Shown here: positions 15,863 to 26,300 of the stretch, one piece after another
Numbering within the stretch: the stretch's first letter is position 1
Layout: the number at the start of each line of letters is the position of its first letter
Assembly (NCBI GenBank): GCA_963769605.1
Contig: CAVYML010000005.1
Span: 29,876 to 93,875, forward strand
Direction: 5' to 3'
Source: Fen-1254 sp963769605
GTDB taxonomy: Bacteria; Bacteroidota; Ignavibacteria; UBA10030
Length of the DNA stretch: 64,000 bases
Notes under the pieces: generated by a model
What the model saw: only the letters and a program-made list of their open reading frames with translations
What the model was told of the DNA's origin: nothing
The model's database searches: none
Program-made: the position numbers and the translations under genes

Positions 15863-18800
15863 TCAGTACAACCGCATGCTTTTAGTGATTTCATTTATTT
15901 CAAAACTAAAAAGGATGCCGAAATAGAATCGCCATTCTTTGCCGTAGGTAACAACCGTAGGGGAAGGGTCCTCGACATCTTTTGTGAATTGATTAAATCC
16001 ATACGCTCCGGAGAAAAAAATGCGAGTCGGGTATTCATACCAGGAAAAAGATTCAAGGCGCAGTTCAAATCCGGCATCTTTCTTCCAATCGGAAATTCCC
16101 GGAACAGAGCTGTCCCATGCATCGCCAAAATCTGTGAAAAGTGAGCCGTAAAGTTTCGAAAAATAGACAGGCCCCAAACGCAAATCGATATCCTGGATAA
16201 TCGGAAAACGGTATGTCAGGTTCAACACTGCCGTCTCGTTTCCACCGATGGCATAGAACGGATACCCCTGCATGCCGATAAATCCGCCATCATAAAAATC
16301 GAAGAAATCGTCGACCGTCGGACCTAATATAAATCCTGTTCGCAATCCTAAAGACAAAGTCTGTTTTTTAAAAGGAAGCGGAAAATGTTCGGTCCAGCTG
16401 AATTCGAAGCGATCGATAGGGACCGGAGTGTAGACCGGACTCCGAAGACCGTTGCTGTAATTGGCAGAATCGGTGGGATTGAAATCATTCAACTCGCGTG
16501 AATATTTCAACGAAATCGTTCTTCCGACCGGATTGATATCTCTGTCCACTGTTGGGATTATCCCGTCGTGAGAGAGCTGAAGCGAAAAGATATTGGATTT
16601 AAGATACGTTGATCTTGAGCCTGGAATAACCACAGCATCAGAAGGATTTCCATCCTGCCAAACCCAGCTTCCAAAATCCTGGCTATAGCTGCTTAAAGAA
16701 TATTGAAGTTTGAGTTGAATTGATGGATCAATGACTGGCTGTCGCAATGAAAGATCGAATTCAAAGAGGTTGTAACCGATGGTTGTTTGATAGTGACGTT
16801 CAATGTCCGTGAGCAAATCGAATCCGTAGTTAATATTCCGTGTAATATTATATAACTCTGCTGTTGCAGTCGGTTCAAGCCCGAGCTGGTAGAGAATAGG
16901 TAATCGGTCGTGATATTCGAGAACGAGAAAAAGATCGGCTTCCATCTGTCGATTGACTGCGGCACCGCCATAAATAAGAAATTTATCAAGTACTTCATCT
17001 GAACTGAAAAAAATACCCGGCTTAAGAACATCGATGCCTGAATCATGCTCGTTGTATGTATCGATGCGCAGCAGAGGCATGAGTATAAGACTCGTAAATT
17101 TTGAATGATAAACTCGCGCCGTATCTCGAAATACCGGATGGGATATATTTTGGACGCCGTTCAGAGAGTCTCCGAAATTATTGGATACCGGCATATCGAT
17201 TGCTATGTTTTTTTTGAAAGCTGTGCTGTCCGATAAAAACGCGAGCTTATATCCGGTGGAAGTGTATGTGGCATAAGCGACATTATGAGCAGAATCGACG
17301 CTGGGGAAAAAAGCGCCTCCGAGAACATTGGTCACCTGCCGGCATGAATCGGACGATAACGACCGCGCATAAATATTGAAAATCCCCGTTCTATCCCAGG
17401 AAAAATAGAGAGAAGATCCATCCGGTGCAAAGAAAGGATTCCGTGCATCTGCTTTAGAGGTCAAAAGTCTGAAATTCGATCCGTTGCTGTCTATGAGGGC
17501 AAGAGATTGATTATGCTGCAGTGAATAGCCGAATGCAATTTTCCTTCCGTCCGGAGACCAGACCGGCGTATAGGCCTGTTCCCCATTTGTAAAATGCGTC
17601 AGCCTGCGGATATTTTTTCCGTCTGCATCACAGATGTTCATATTTCTCGTTCCATCTTTACTCGATGTAAAAACAATCGACTTCCCATCCGCGGAGAGCT
17701 TTGGATCAAGGGCACGCAGGCTTTTGGTAAGCCTTTCTTCTTTTTCTTTTCGAAGATCATAACGGTAGATGTCTCCGTATGCAGACCAATGCGGATTATT
17801 CCGGGTAATTTTTGCATAATAAAGATATGTTCCATCCGGGGAAAAAGATACAGGTGAATATACACCCGATACGACCATTTTGCTCGTACCTGTTTTTAGA
17901 TCATAGAGATAAAGAGAGCTGAGAGATGCAAAGTCCTGATTTTTATTGGAAACGTATGCAATCGTTTTTCCATCGGGCGAAAATGCAGACGATAAATTTC
18001 CAAATCCTTCAGGCTCAATAATCCTGCCATTGACCAGTGTTCCTTTTAAAGAATCGGCAACCGATTGATACGCCCGTATTTTCTCTTCTTTCCATTCTTC
18101 ATAGAGTTCTTTTCCAGTCTTGTGAAGAGCGGCTTCAATGGCGCCATCTATCGTCATACGCGAAACATCGCCAAGATGCCTCGTGATATCTTCCAGCTTT
18201 TCATTTCCGTATTTTCGTCCGATATAATCTACAAGTGAGAATCCGGAATTATAGACCGATTCATCCCCCAGTCCTGTTTTTTCAAACATTCCCATTTCTT
18301 CCCACGAGAGCTGCTTTCCTTCCAGCATATACATTCGCAGAATCATATCTCTATGCGTATCCCAATAATCATACTGGAGAGCGGGATTGTTGTACTGGGC
18401 AGTTCCCTCGGCGAACCACGGCGGAACGAGAAATCCGGAAATAGGATACGAAATAATAACGTTCGGATAACCGTACAGAACATCAGGGCGCCGTTCTTTT
18501 TCATAGCCAAGGTATTGCACATAAAAGTTCATCAATTTTCTTCCGAACTTCATCGAGGCTTGAATCTGAACGATATGCGTAAACTCATGCGTTATGACAT
18601 TCCAGAGCCATGGATGAGTGCCGCGAAGCTCGAAGTCCATCGCCGATGCCCATATGATGATTCTGTTCTCGAAAAATATCGCTCCCCCGTTGGAATAATC
18701 GTCGTGATCTCTGACAATAAATTCTACTTTCTGATCCGGAATATGATGATACATATCCGTGACGGGTTTATAAATACTTTCCGCGATATAGGCTATTTCG

Positions 18801-18955
18801 CGTGCCGTCCGTTCGGCTCCGGTCTGGTAGTCGACAATAAAATGTTCAGTTTCCAGCGTATGCCAATCGAGCTCCGTATGATTGAAGTCATCCTGTGCAG
18901 CAAGAAACATCGGGAACAAGCAAAAAAAGAGAAGAGAGAATCTAAATATTTTCAT
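15863..18955 (-). CDS. Peptidase-MA / TolB-like propeller / outer-membrane barrel protein
   Basis: 1030 residues in three parts. A signal peptide ends near AAQ (20). Residues ~25-300 are a gluzincin-type protease domain with the zinc motif HEFTH (123-127) and a third ligand Glu183 in PPWFAEGTAQY. Residues ~310-600 hold at least five PD40 beta-propeller repeats (FSPDGKTIAYVS, WSPDGRKIAFGYS and similar). Residues ~640-1030 are rich in alternating aromatic strands (GLRTGFILG, YFGILFSFEI), as in BamA/surface-antigen barrels. It probably sits in the outer membrane with a periplasmic or surface protease. All catalytic residues look intact. The target is unknown; its place behind porU, porV and an M6-like gene suggests a link to surface-protein handling. 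Confidence 0.85.
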   Translation of the reverse strand: MKIFRFSLLFFCLFPMFLAAQDDFNHTELDWHTLETEHFIVDYQTGAERTAREIAYIAESIYKPVTDMYHHIPDQKVEFIVRDHDDYSNGGAIFFENRIIIWASAMDFELRGTHPWLWNVITHEFTHIVQIQASMKFGRKLMNFYVQYLGYEKERRPDVLYGYPNVIISYPISGFLVPPWFAEGTAQYNNPALQYDYWDTHRDMILRMYMLEGKQLSWEEMGMFEKTGLGDESVYNSGFSLVDYIGRKYGNEKLEDITRHLGDVSRMTIDGAIEAALHKTGKELYEEWKEEKIRAYQSVADSLKGTLVNGRIIEPEGFGNLSSAFSPDGKTIAYVSNKNQDFASLSSLYLYDLKTGTSKMVVSGVYSPVSFSPDGTYLYYAKITRNNPHWSAYGDIYRYDLRKEKEERLTKSLRALDPKLSADGKSIVFTSSKDGTRNMNICDADGKNIRRLTHFTNGEQAYTPVWSPDGRKIAFGYSLQHNQSLALIDSNGSNFRLLTSKADARNPFFAPDGSSLYFSWDRTGIFNIYARSLSSDSCRQVTNVLGGAFFPSVDSAHNVAYATYTSTGYKLAFLSDSTAFKKNIAIDMPVSNNFGDSLNGVQNISHPVFRDTARVYHSKFTSLILMPLLRIDTYNEHDSGIDVLKPGIFFSSDEVLDKFLIYGGAAVNRQMEADLFLVLEYHDRLPILYQLGLEPTATAELYNITRNINYGFDLLTDIERHYQTTIGYNLFEFDLSLRQPVIDPSIQLKLQYSLSSYSQDFGSWVWQDGNPSDAVVIPGSRSTYLKSNIFSLQLSHDGIIPTVDRDINPVGRTISLKYSRELNDFNPTDSANYSNGLRSPVYTPVPIDRFEFSWTEHFPLPFKKQTLSLGLRTGFILGPTVDDFFDFYDGGFIGMQGYPFYAIGGNETAVLNLTYRFPIIQDIDLRLGPVYFSKLYGSLFTDFGDAWDSSVPGISDWKKDAGFELRLESFSWYEYPTRIFFSGAYGFNQFTKDVEDPSPTVVTYGKEWRFYFGILFSFEINEITKSMRLY

Positions 18956-19000
18956 AAAAAAGGATTGCGCTCCATACCATCATTTTTTATTTCAACATTC

Positions 19001-22000
19001 TCATTTTACAACGGCAATTTTTATGATGGCAGAGGCCGTATGATTGCTGCTTTTTGCTTCTACGCGTGCGAGATACACGCCGGTTTGAATCCGTGTAACA
19101 TCCCAAAGAATTTCATTATCAAATCCCGCTTTGCCAGTACCGTGAAGTTCCGTAATCGATGTTCCTGCAACATCGAATATTTTAACGGTAATAGCCGCAT
19201 CTTCTGCAACATAATAGCGGATACGTGTTGTCGATCCATAGACCGGATTCGGCCAGTTATACACGCGATTCTTGGGGAAGAAACTTGTGCTTAAAGCTTG
19301 TGAGGATAAAGGTAATGCGGCATAATTTGAATGTGTCGCGTCTTTGCCGAACTGACTCCAGAGAAGATTTTGAAGCAAATATGGAGAATTGATTTCTTCC
19401 GCACTTATGGAACCGGCAGCATTAACCGCAAGAACGCCGAGCTTTGAGTCTTCCGTTTTAAACAATGCCGGAAAGATCGATCCTGCCGTAGAGATCTGCA
19501 CGGGAAACCCGTTCAGAATAGTACCGTTGTTTTGATATCCGCGTAAAACTCCGCTGGATGTTATTGCAAGGATTTCAGGCGCTGACGTTGCACCATTATT
19601 CAGAATCATCGGTGTTCCCGTAAACGTGCTGCCGTCATAGAGCGTAATTGGAAAATGGTCGAGAATAATTCCATGCTGACTGACGGCAAGGATCTCTTTT
19701 CCCGCCCATAAGATAATATCGCAGTTTCCATCGCCATCGATGTCTGCTGCTGCAAGGGAAGTGATGGAATCGACCGGTAACACGCCGTTAAAAAAACATT
19801 CCTGCAGATTCTCCGAAAATATTTCTACGCGAGTCCCTCCCTGCTGAGCCGCTATGACAAATTTTTCCGAAGATGATTGTGCTGCGGCTATCATCCATGG
19901 ACGTGAAGAATCGTCTAACACTGCAGACATTCCTCTGCCGAATATCTGAGAGCTTGTCGAGGCGTAGTATTCAGGCGTACTCGACGGCAATTGAGCGAGA
20001 AATAAAATTTTAGAGTGCCCTGCCCGAGTCTCTGAAAGAACATGACCGAGAGAATCCACAATCCAGAGTTGACCGGAATTTCCTCCGAATACGAATACAA
20101 ATTGTCCCGAAGCGTTTGGCAGCATCATGGGTGCAGTCGTAATCTTATCGTCCAGCAGTATTGTAGAATTTATTTGCCCGGCAAGAGTTCCGTCCGCGTT
20201 CATTTGCGCTTTGAAAATATAAACTGAACTATCTTGAGATCCGATCATCGTAAAAGATGAACCGTATTCTTCAACGACGATACCGTTTCTTCCCCCTTTT
20301 AAAGCGAAGCGTCCGGTCGGGTCAGATGTTTTGCTTGTTCCGTCTGGTCTGAACAAATAAATTTTTCCGCTGTCTATAATGGCGATCGTCGAGTCCGTGG
20401 AAAGAGGATATCCCGGCGATTTGGAAGTCAGAGTTTTTGTGAACGGTAAATACGAATTGCAAATGCCGCCTCCTATCTGGAGACCGGCCGTCATGTGGGC
20501 CGAACGGATGCTGAAATTATTTATTGTAATGAGGCTCGATGCCCCCGAATAACTGTTGCTGTTCGGATAGGTCGACGGTCCGAATGTCTTCGGATAGACG
20601 GGAGACGGGTTCTGCTGGTACCAACAATCCTGAGCCGAACCATCCTCGGCTCCCGACCCCAATGACTGACCGATATCCTGAGGACCTCCGGCTTCCTCCA
20701 GATCTACCCCCCGATGCGCCGAATCGATATTGATCGTATTGGATGCAAGATTGTTTGCAATGACCGATTCATCGATATGCCAGATGAGAATGCCTCCACC
20801 GTCGTATTGATGGGTCGGATCCTGTATCGTATCCCTATACCCCATGACGGCCCAATCATAGTTTGATACGTCGATGACGGTGCCGGCAATTAAGCTGTCA
20901 ACGGAGTAGTTGAATGCCGTCATATCCGTGGGAATAATCAAGGAGTCGATTTTTCCATCTTTTGAATTGGATGTTAAGCTTTTTCTAATAAATGTAATTT
21001 TTAAACCGGTTCCCAATGGATTTCTATTTCTATTCTCAAGCAGAAAATATTCTGTAGAACTGATGGGTACTTTGTAGATTGTATCCTGAGCGGATGAATG
21101 CAAGCTGACGGCAGGAAGTGTGATGAATGCATTTTTTGTAAGTGTGATCGGTGTAGTCCATCCCAAATATATTTTTTCCCATGCGCAGGGTTCGGGCGGG
21201 AAAAGTCCGTTATAGGCAAAGAATCCAGCTCCGTCTTTCAGGCCGAAATCGCCTATGCCGGAAGCGCCGCTTTGCGTGTTGTACAAATCAGGCAGTCCCA
21301 AAAAACTTCCGACGCATGCGGCAAAATATCCGTTGATACTGTATTGAAGAGTATCCAGTCCGAAGGTGGTGGTTATTATGCGTGATTCCGTCTCCGGGAG
21401 AATAATTGAATTCGTAATATGAAACGTTCCGTTTCGGACAGGAATGCCTTGCGAAGTCTCTGTAGGCAGTACGGATGATAGAGCCGTCGAGTCAAAGTAG
21501 AGAGAAGGCAAATCATGCGGTGTCGGATCTTGACCGAGAAGACTGACCAAATCGATATCCCGGCCCGAGCCTGCATGAAAAACGACGAAAAGATCATAGC
21601 TGCTGAAGTCGACGGATGGATTTGCGCTGTCTGCCTTTTGCCAGCTATCGAAGACCAATTGGGCTAATTTTGAATAATCGGAACCGACAGTCGGAGGGGA
21701 ATAGGACGACATGGGCAGCGCCAAACTTACCGGGATCCTGATAACATCCCCCGAAATATTCAATTGTCCATTGGATACCTTTTTAAAATAGTTTTTTACA
21801 AAGAGAATTTTATTCGAAAAGTAGGCCGAATCATGTGGCGTGGGATCTATTTGACCTAAATCACTCAGCAAAAAAATACCGTTTCCCGACGCTAGGTTGT
21901 CCGTTTTTTTTGCAAAATCAACCATGACTGCCAGAATACGAAGAGAAGAACGAGCTTCCCCATTGGCTGAGGTAATACTGAACGTTGCATGCCGAACAAG

Positions 22001-22093
22001 ATCGTTCTTTTGAAAGCGAACCTTATGTGCAGAAAGAGCCCACGCAACAGCCGTACAGAAAAGGAAAACTATAACTATCCGAATGAATCTCAT
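19001..22093 (-). CDS. M6-like secreted protein with lost zinc motif and T9SS sorting domain
   Basis: 1030 residues: signal peptide, an immune-inhibitor-A/M6-type fold (LRILAVMVDF, GQLNISGDV, ILIWHIDESVI), an FG-GAP-like segment with AAADIDGDGNCDI (Ca-binding loop), and a C-terminal T9SS type A sorting domain (NWPNPVYGSTT ... VKIFDVAG ... GVYLARVEA). Where active M6 enzymes read HExGHxLGLPDLY, this one reads ACVGSFLGLPDLY (residues 259-271): His259, Glu260 and His263 are replaced by Ala, Cys and Ser. The rest of the domain is well kept and the frame is open, so this is a likely pseudoprotease rather than a decayed gene. Exported by the T9SS, whose components lie directly upstream. Confidence 0.88.
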   Translation of the reverse strand: MRFIRIVIVFLFCTAVAWALSAHKVRFQKNDLVRHATFSITSANGEARSSLRILAVMVDFAKKTDNLASGNGIFLLSDLGQIDPTPHDSAYFSNKILFVKNYFKKVSNGQLNISGDVIRIPVSLALPMSSYSPPTVGSDYSKLAQLVFDSWQKADSANPSVDFSSYDLFVVFHAGSGRDIDLVSLLGQDPTPHDLPSLYFDSTALSSVLPTETSQGIPVRNGTFHITNSIILPETESRIITTTFGLDTLQYSINGYFAACVGSFLGLPDLYNTQSGASGIGDFGLKDGAGFFAYNGLFPPEPCAWEKIYLGWTTPITLTKNAFITLPAVSLHSSAQDTIYKVPISSTEYFLLENRNRNPLGTGLKITFIRKSLTSNSKDGKIDSLIIPTDMTAFNYSVDSLIAGTVIDVSNYDWAVMGYRDTIQDPTHQYDGGGILIWHIDESVIANNLASNTINIDSAHRGVDLEEAGGPQDIGQSLGSGAEDGSAQDCWYQQNPSPVYPKTFGPSTYPNSNSYSGASSLITINNFSIRSAHMTAGLQIGGGICNSYLPFTKTLTSKSPGYPLSTDSTIAIIDSGKIYLFRPDGTSKTSDPTGRFALKGGRNGIVVEEYGSSFTMIGSQDSSVYIFKAQMNADGTLAGQINSTILLDDKITTAPMMLPNASGQFVFVFGGNSGQLWIVDSLGHVLSETRAGHSKILFLAQLPSSTPEYYASTSSQIFGRGMSAVLDDSSRPWMIAAAQSSSEKFVIAAQQGGTRVEIFSENLQECFFNGVLPVDSITSLAAADIDGDGNCDIILWAGKEILAVSQHGIILDHFPITLYDGSTFTGTPMILNNGATSAPEILAITSSGVLRGYQNNGTILNGFPVQISTAGSIFPALFKTEDSKLGVLAVNAAGSISAEEINSPYLLQNLLWSQFGKDATHSNYAALPLSSQALSTSFFPKNRVYNWPNPVYGSTTRIRYYVAEDAAITVKIFDVAGTSITELHGTGKAGFDNEILWDVTRIQTGVYLARVEAKSSNHTASAIIKIAVVK

Positions 22094-22142
22094 AGAAATT
22101 CCAAATATTTGATAGAATGGATGATAAGGATACGAAATATAT

Positions 22143-23252
22143 CTACCATCCTATCGATAAGGAGAGACGCAATGTTTCCCCTAAAGGATCTTCATCCGAC
22201 GCTGCATTGATATAACTGAAATCAAATCCGTAAACATCATACCGGATGCCGGCGCCGAATGTCATAAACTTTCGATTGCCGTTTTGTGGATCTTCATAAA
22301 AATATCCGACACGGAGTGCAATAAGCTTCGGACTTCCATACCAATATTCCAAACCAGTACTCATGGTAAATTCACGAATTTGAGCACTAAAGCTTGTGGG
22401 TTGACCAGGAGATCCTGTCCAGGTCGTATAGAAAGCTTGGTAGAATTCATCTGCGCTTCCTGCAGTGTCCCTCTTGACCAGCAATCGATTGACATCCGTA
22501 ATCCATGTCAAAGTGTTATATTCGCTTTGGGCAAGATCATAGGCAAAGCCGAGTCGAAGGTTCTGCGGAAGAGGATCTGCCTGTGCTTTATCTATGTAAA
22601 AAATATTCGGTCCAATATTCGATATATTTATTCCCAGACGGAGATTCTTCCCGAGGTCGACATCGGTAAACGGAATTACGACACTTTCCGGTTTATAAAG
22701 CAAGCCGATATCGAAGCTGACTCCTGTTGCGGTTCCGCTCCCCTTTTCTTCCGCTGTTCCGAAGGGGGCAAGCCTGCTGTAAATGATGCGCGCGTTCACG
22801 CCGATACCGAGATCAGGATTGAGCTTTGTAGCGTAGCCAATGGAAAAAGCCGTTTCGTATCCTTTGAAAGTCGAGATAACATCAGGATTATCCAGCGTTT
22901 GCGCAAACTCACCCAGGTTCAAATATGTAATCATAGCGGAAACAACTCCGTCCAACTCTTCGACAGGCTGCTTATACACCATATGGGCGATCCATAAATC
23001 GGAAAGACCTAAGGATGGCAGCCAATCGGCGTGCGACATGGCAATTTCCGAACCTTGCTGAAAAGCATATCCGGCCGGATTCCAATAGGCTGCCCAGGCA
23101 TTGTCGGCCACTGCAACACCTCCTTCGCCCATTCCACTGGCGCGTGAATCAGGTGCAATTTCCAGAAAAGGCACTGCCGTTGTTTGCACCTGTGCTTGAA
23201 GAAACTGGGCACAAAGGATTGTGCCGAAAATAAGAATAAATAATTTACGCAT
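22143..23252 (-). CDS. porV: PorV/PorQ-family outer-membrane protein of type IX secretion
   Basis: 369-residue FadL-like barrel with a signal peptide (cut near LQAQ). The opening FLEIAPDSRASGMGEGGVAVADNAWAAYWNPAG is the PorV hallmark, and the protein ends in a beta strand (LRLSLSIGW). PorV shuttles T9SS cargo from the translocon to the PorU sortase. porU lies immediately upstream, and a T9SS-sorted protein immediately downstream, in the same direction. Confidence 0.92.
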   Translation of the reverse strand: MRKLFILIFGTILCAQFLQAQVQTTAVPFLEIAPDSRASGMGEGGVAVADNAWAAYWNPAGYAFQQGSEIAMSHADWLPSLGLSDLWIAHMVYKQPVEELDGVVSAMITYLNLGEFAQTLDNPDVISTFKGYETAFSIGYATKLNPDLGIGVNARIIYSRLAPFGTAEEKGSGTATGVSFDIGLLYKPESVVIPFTDVDLGKNLRLGINISNIGPNIFYIDKAQADPLPQNLRLGFAYDLAQSEYNTLTWITDVNRLLVKRDTAGSADEFYQAFYTTWTGSPGQPTSFSAQIREFTMSTGLEYWYGSPKLIALRVGYFYEDPQNGNRKFMTFGAGIRYDVYGFDFSYINAASDEDPLGETLRLSLSIGW

Positions 23253-23325
23253 GAACTCGATCCTCCAACAATTACAATGTACTCTTTAAGAATAGCTTAA
23301 TTTTACCTAAAAAAATAATAAAATA

Positions 23326-26300
23326 TCAATGGACGCGTGCAATTTTCCCTATATATTCGTTTGAGTTATTCGATGAAAGTGACCGGGCAACAATTTTGTA
23401 AAGATAAATTCCGTTGGCAATCTTTGCTCCTTCCGCATCGGTTCCATCCCAAAAAACCTGCACAAAGCGGTTTGTAAGCGCAGCGCTATGAATGACACGA
23501 ATACATCGGCCTGCAATCGTATAAATTTTAATTTCCACATCTATGGGATCGATGGAATTTCTTTGAAATGTAAAGATGGTCGATGAAGAAAACGGATTCG
23601 GATAGTTAAAGATATTTGACATTGCTGTCTCATTTCCCGACTTGACCATAAATGAAATCTGTTCTTGCGATCCATTATTGTAAATATCCCAGGCTTTAAC
23701 CTGCAAAGTATGGCTCCCTTCCGTCAGGCCTGATAATGGATATGTAACGGTTCCCGTTTTATACGTATTGGGATCGCCTCTGTAATAATCGCTCAGAACA
23801 ATAGTCTCCTCCGGATTAGTTAAATATGCAGTCATTTGATGGCCGACGCCGGATGTAGAAGTATTAATACCGCTGGAATCGGACAATTTAACGATAAGTG
23901 AAGTGCTGGGAGTTACGATATCGCCCGATTGAAAAGCAAGATCATTGAGATAGATATTGATACTCGGTCCGGTTACATCGGCAGCAGCGGCAGTGTCTAT
24001 ACCGCTGATCGTAAGCATTTCATTGTAGCCCTCCGCATCCTTTTTATTCTCAAAAGCATACAAAGAAATACGCGTATTTTGACCGTATGTGACATCCTTC
24101 GGAATAGGACCTTTTGCTATGTACGCTCCGTTCGAAATAGATATGGTTCCGTTGTATAATGCGGAACCAAGCACCTTAAAAGAATCACTTGCGGGGAATC
24201 CGTTGAATTTAAGATATCTGTATGCATCAAAGATCGTAAAATATCCGGTGCCCGTGAATGTCGTATCCCTTTGTGTATTTTGCATCGCAATGCTTCCCTG
24301 TGCCTGCACCAATCCCAATGCTTGGACTTTGAGCGGCGAATTCGCATTTCTTCCATTCATGCTGTCAATACGTGCCGTCATCCTCGGCATTGCCAAACGC
24401 ACTGTGGGATCTCCAAATAAATTATATATTTGGCTGTTCACATCCGTATAAACTTGTTTGACCGCAAGCATTGCATCTCCGAATCTTGGCGGGTTTCCAT
24501 TCGAATCCTTTAAGAACATATTAGCAAAGAGATAATCGTCCAGCTCAATATTGCCAAATTCATCTACTATGCGAGATGCAGAAACTTCCAGAACTGCTCC
24601 GCCCTGCGCCATAGTCATCAACAATTCACCCCCGCTTATAGAAGAAGGATTATCAAATAATCCCCATGAACATGCTGCAACAATGAAGCATGAAAGCTTA
24701 TTTGCATTCGTCAAACTCGGGATACTGCCGTCCACCGTAAAAACTTCCGTATGCGACCAGACCTGATCGTTAGAATGACCTATGTAATTTACAACAAGTG
24801 TTCCCGTATTCACGGCATTGATGATGGCAGCTATTGCTTCCGGCTTATGCCGTCCTGAAGCGCTCGCAACATCGGGATATTCCGGAAGAAGTATTTTTCT
24901 CTTTTCAAATGAATTCGGCGTATAGCTCGAATCCAAAGTCTCCGTGTACTCGCAATGATACGGCTGCCAAAGAGTTGGATCTCCTGCAAGCATGGTTGCA
25001 GTATCGCCGATAATTCTCGTTGCATACTGATCATCTCCGACAAAAGTAATGCAATTTCTCCAAACATCCTGGGGGGAGCTGGTTTCATATGTTATAATTT
25101 TATTCACAGCCTGCGCCGCATCCGCCGCATTCCGCGCAGGAATTCTTCCTATAGCCATTGTCGGACGAGAATCTCCATCGATCAGTCGCACAAAATAGTC
25201 GTCGCTCACATAGGAATATGATTGATTGATCGATTCCTCTGTTTCATACGGAATAATCCAGTTCCTCGCTGTGGTTGCAATATTCCGGTAATCGTAATGA
25301 CCCTCTCCCAGCAAGAGCACATACTTTGCGTTCCAATACGTATACGCGTAGTACAAGAAGTTTCGAATGCCGGTTGGATCCTGCATGCCGCCTGAAAATT
25401 CTTTAAAAACATCCTGAACGTCAACGACATTTGTTTTTATCGTATCCGATGTTTCGCGGTATGTTTTCAATTGATTTGCAGCTGTTAAAAAATCAGCCGG
25501 AGTAATAATGATCAAGTCGCATGCCTTACTTTGATCATGAAGATTATCCGTCGTATTAACACTTGTTATGCTCTGAACGGACTTTAAACCGTTGCTTCCT
25601 GTAATTGCAAGTTCCCGGATGTTCCCGGCGGTTTGCGGCAGAAAAAACTCACATACACCATTGGTGAAACTGAAATTATTCACACGCTGAACGTTGGCAT
25701 GGTCAGTCACATCAAAAACAAAATCATCACCCGCCGATACATGAGAGACAGAATATTTAATAAGCGCCGTCGTGTCGGGAGAAGTGCAGAGCAAGAAGTC
25801 GTTTGTTGCCGTATAGCTGCTTGAATAAAGAATCTCGATCCAATCCAGCCATGCGAGTGCACTTTGATTCGATGTTGAGTATGATATAGTCAGGACACTG
25901 GAGCCATTTGGTATTGCTCCCGATAGTGTTTTCGATACGTCTGTTTCCAGGGCATAATCGACGCTATTGTCGCCGAGTGCATCTTGCGTCATTGCTCCAA
26001 GGGGAACGGAACTTACTAATGTGCTGCTATTTTCAGTAATGTTCAAATAATCAGTTGTCGATGAACGCGCGTAAAAAACAAATCTGTAGAGGATCGGCAA
26101 ACCAGTTATAAATCCTGGAAGCGTATTTGTATACGACGCAGAGGTTGAGTTAGAGCTAAATTGCTGACCAACCCATTCTCTTCCGGATGCGATCAAATTT
26201 TGTTTATCTTCCTCCACAAAAACTTTTCCTTGAAAACTCGCCGAAAATGCGGCAGAGGCAGTATCCGATACTGCAGATGAAATGACAGACATCGAATCGC

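Noticed and set aside
18353..19294. 313-residue open frame on the plus strand
   Set aside because: It lies antisense to the start of the protease-barrel gene and the end of the M6-like gene, has no ribosome site and a composition typical of a shadow frame.
22284..22997. 237-residue open frame on the plus strand
   Set aside because: Fully antisense to porV; Cys- and Arg-rich shadow with no recognisable motif.
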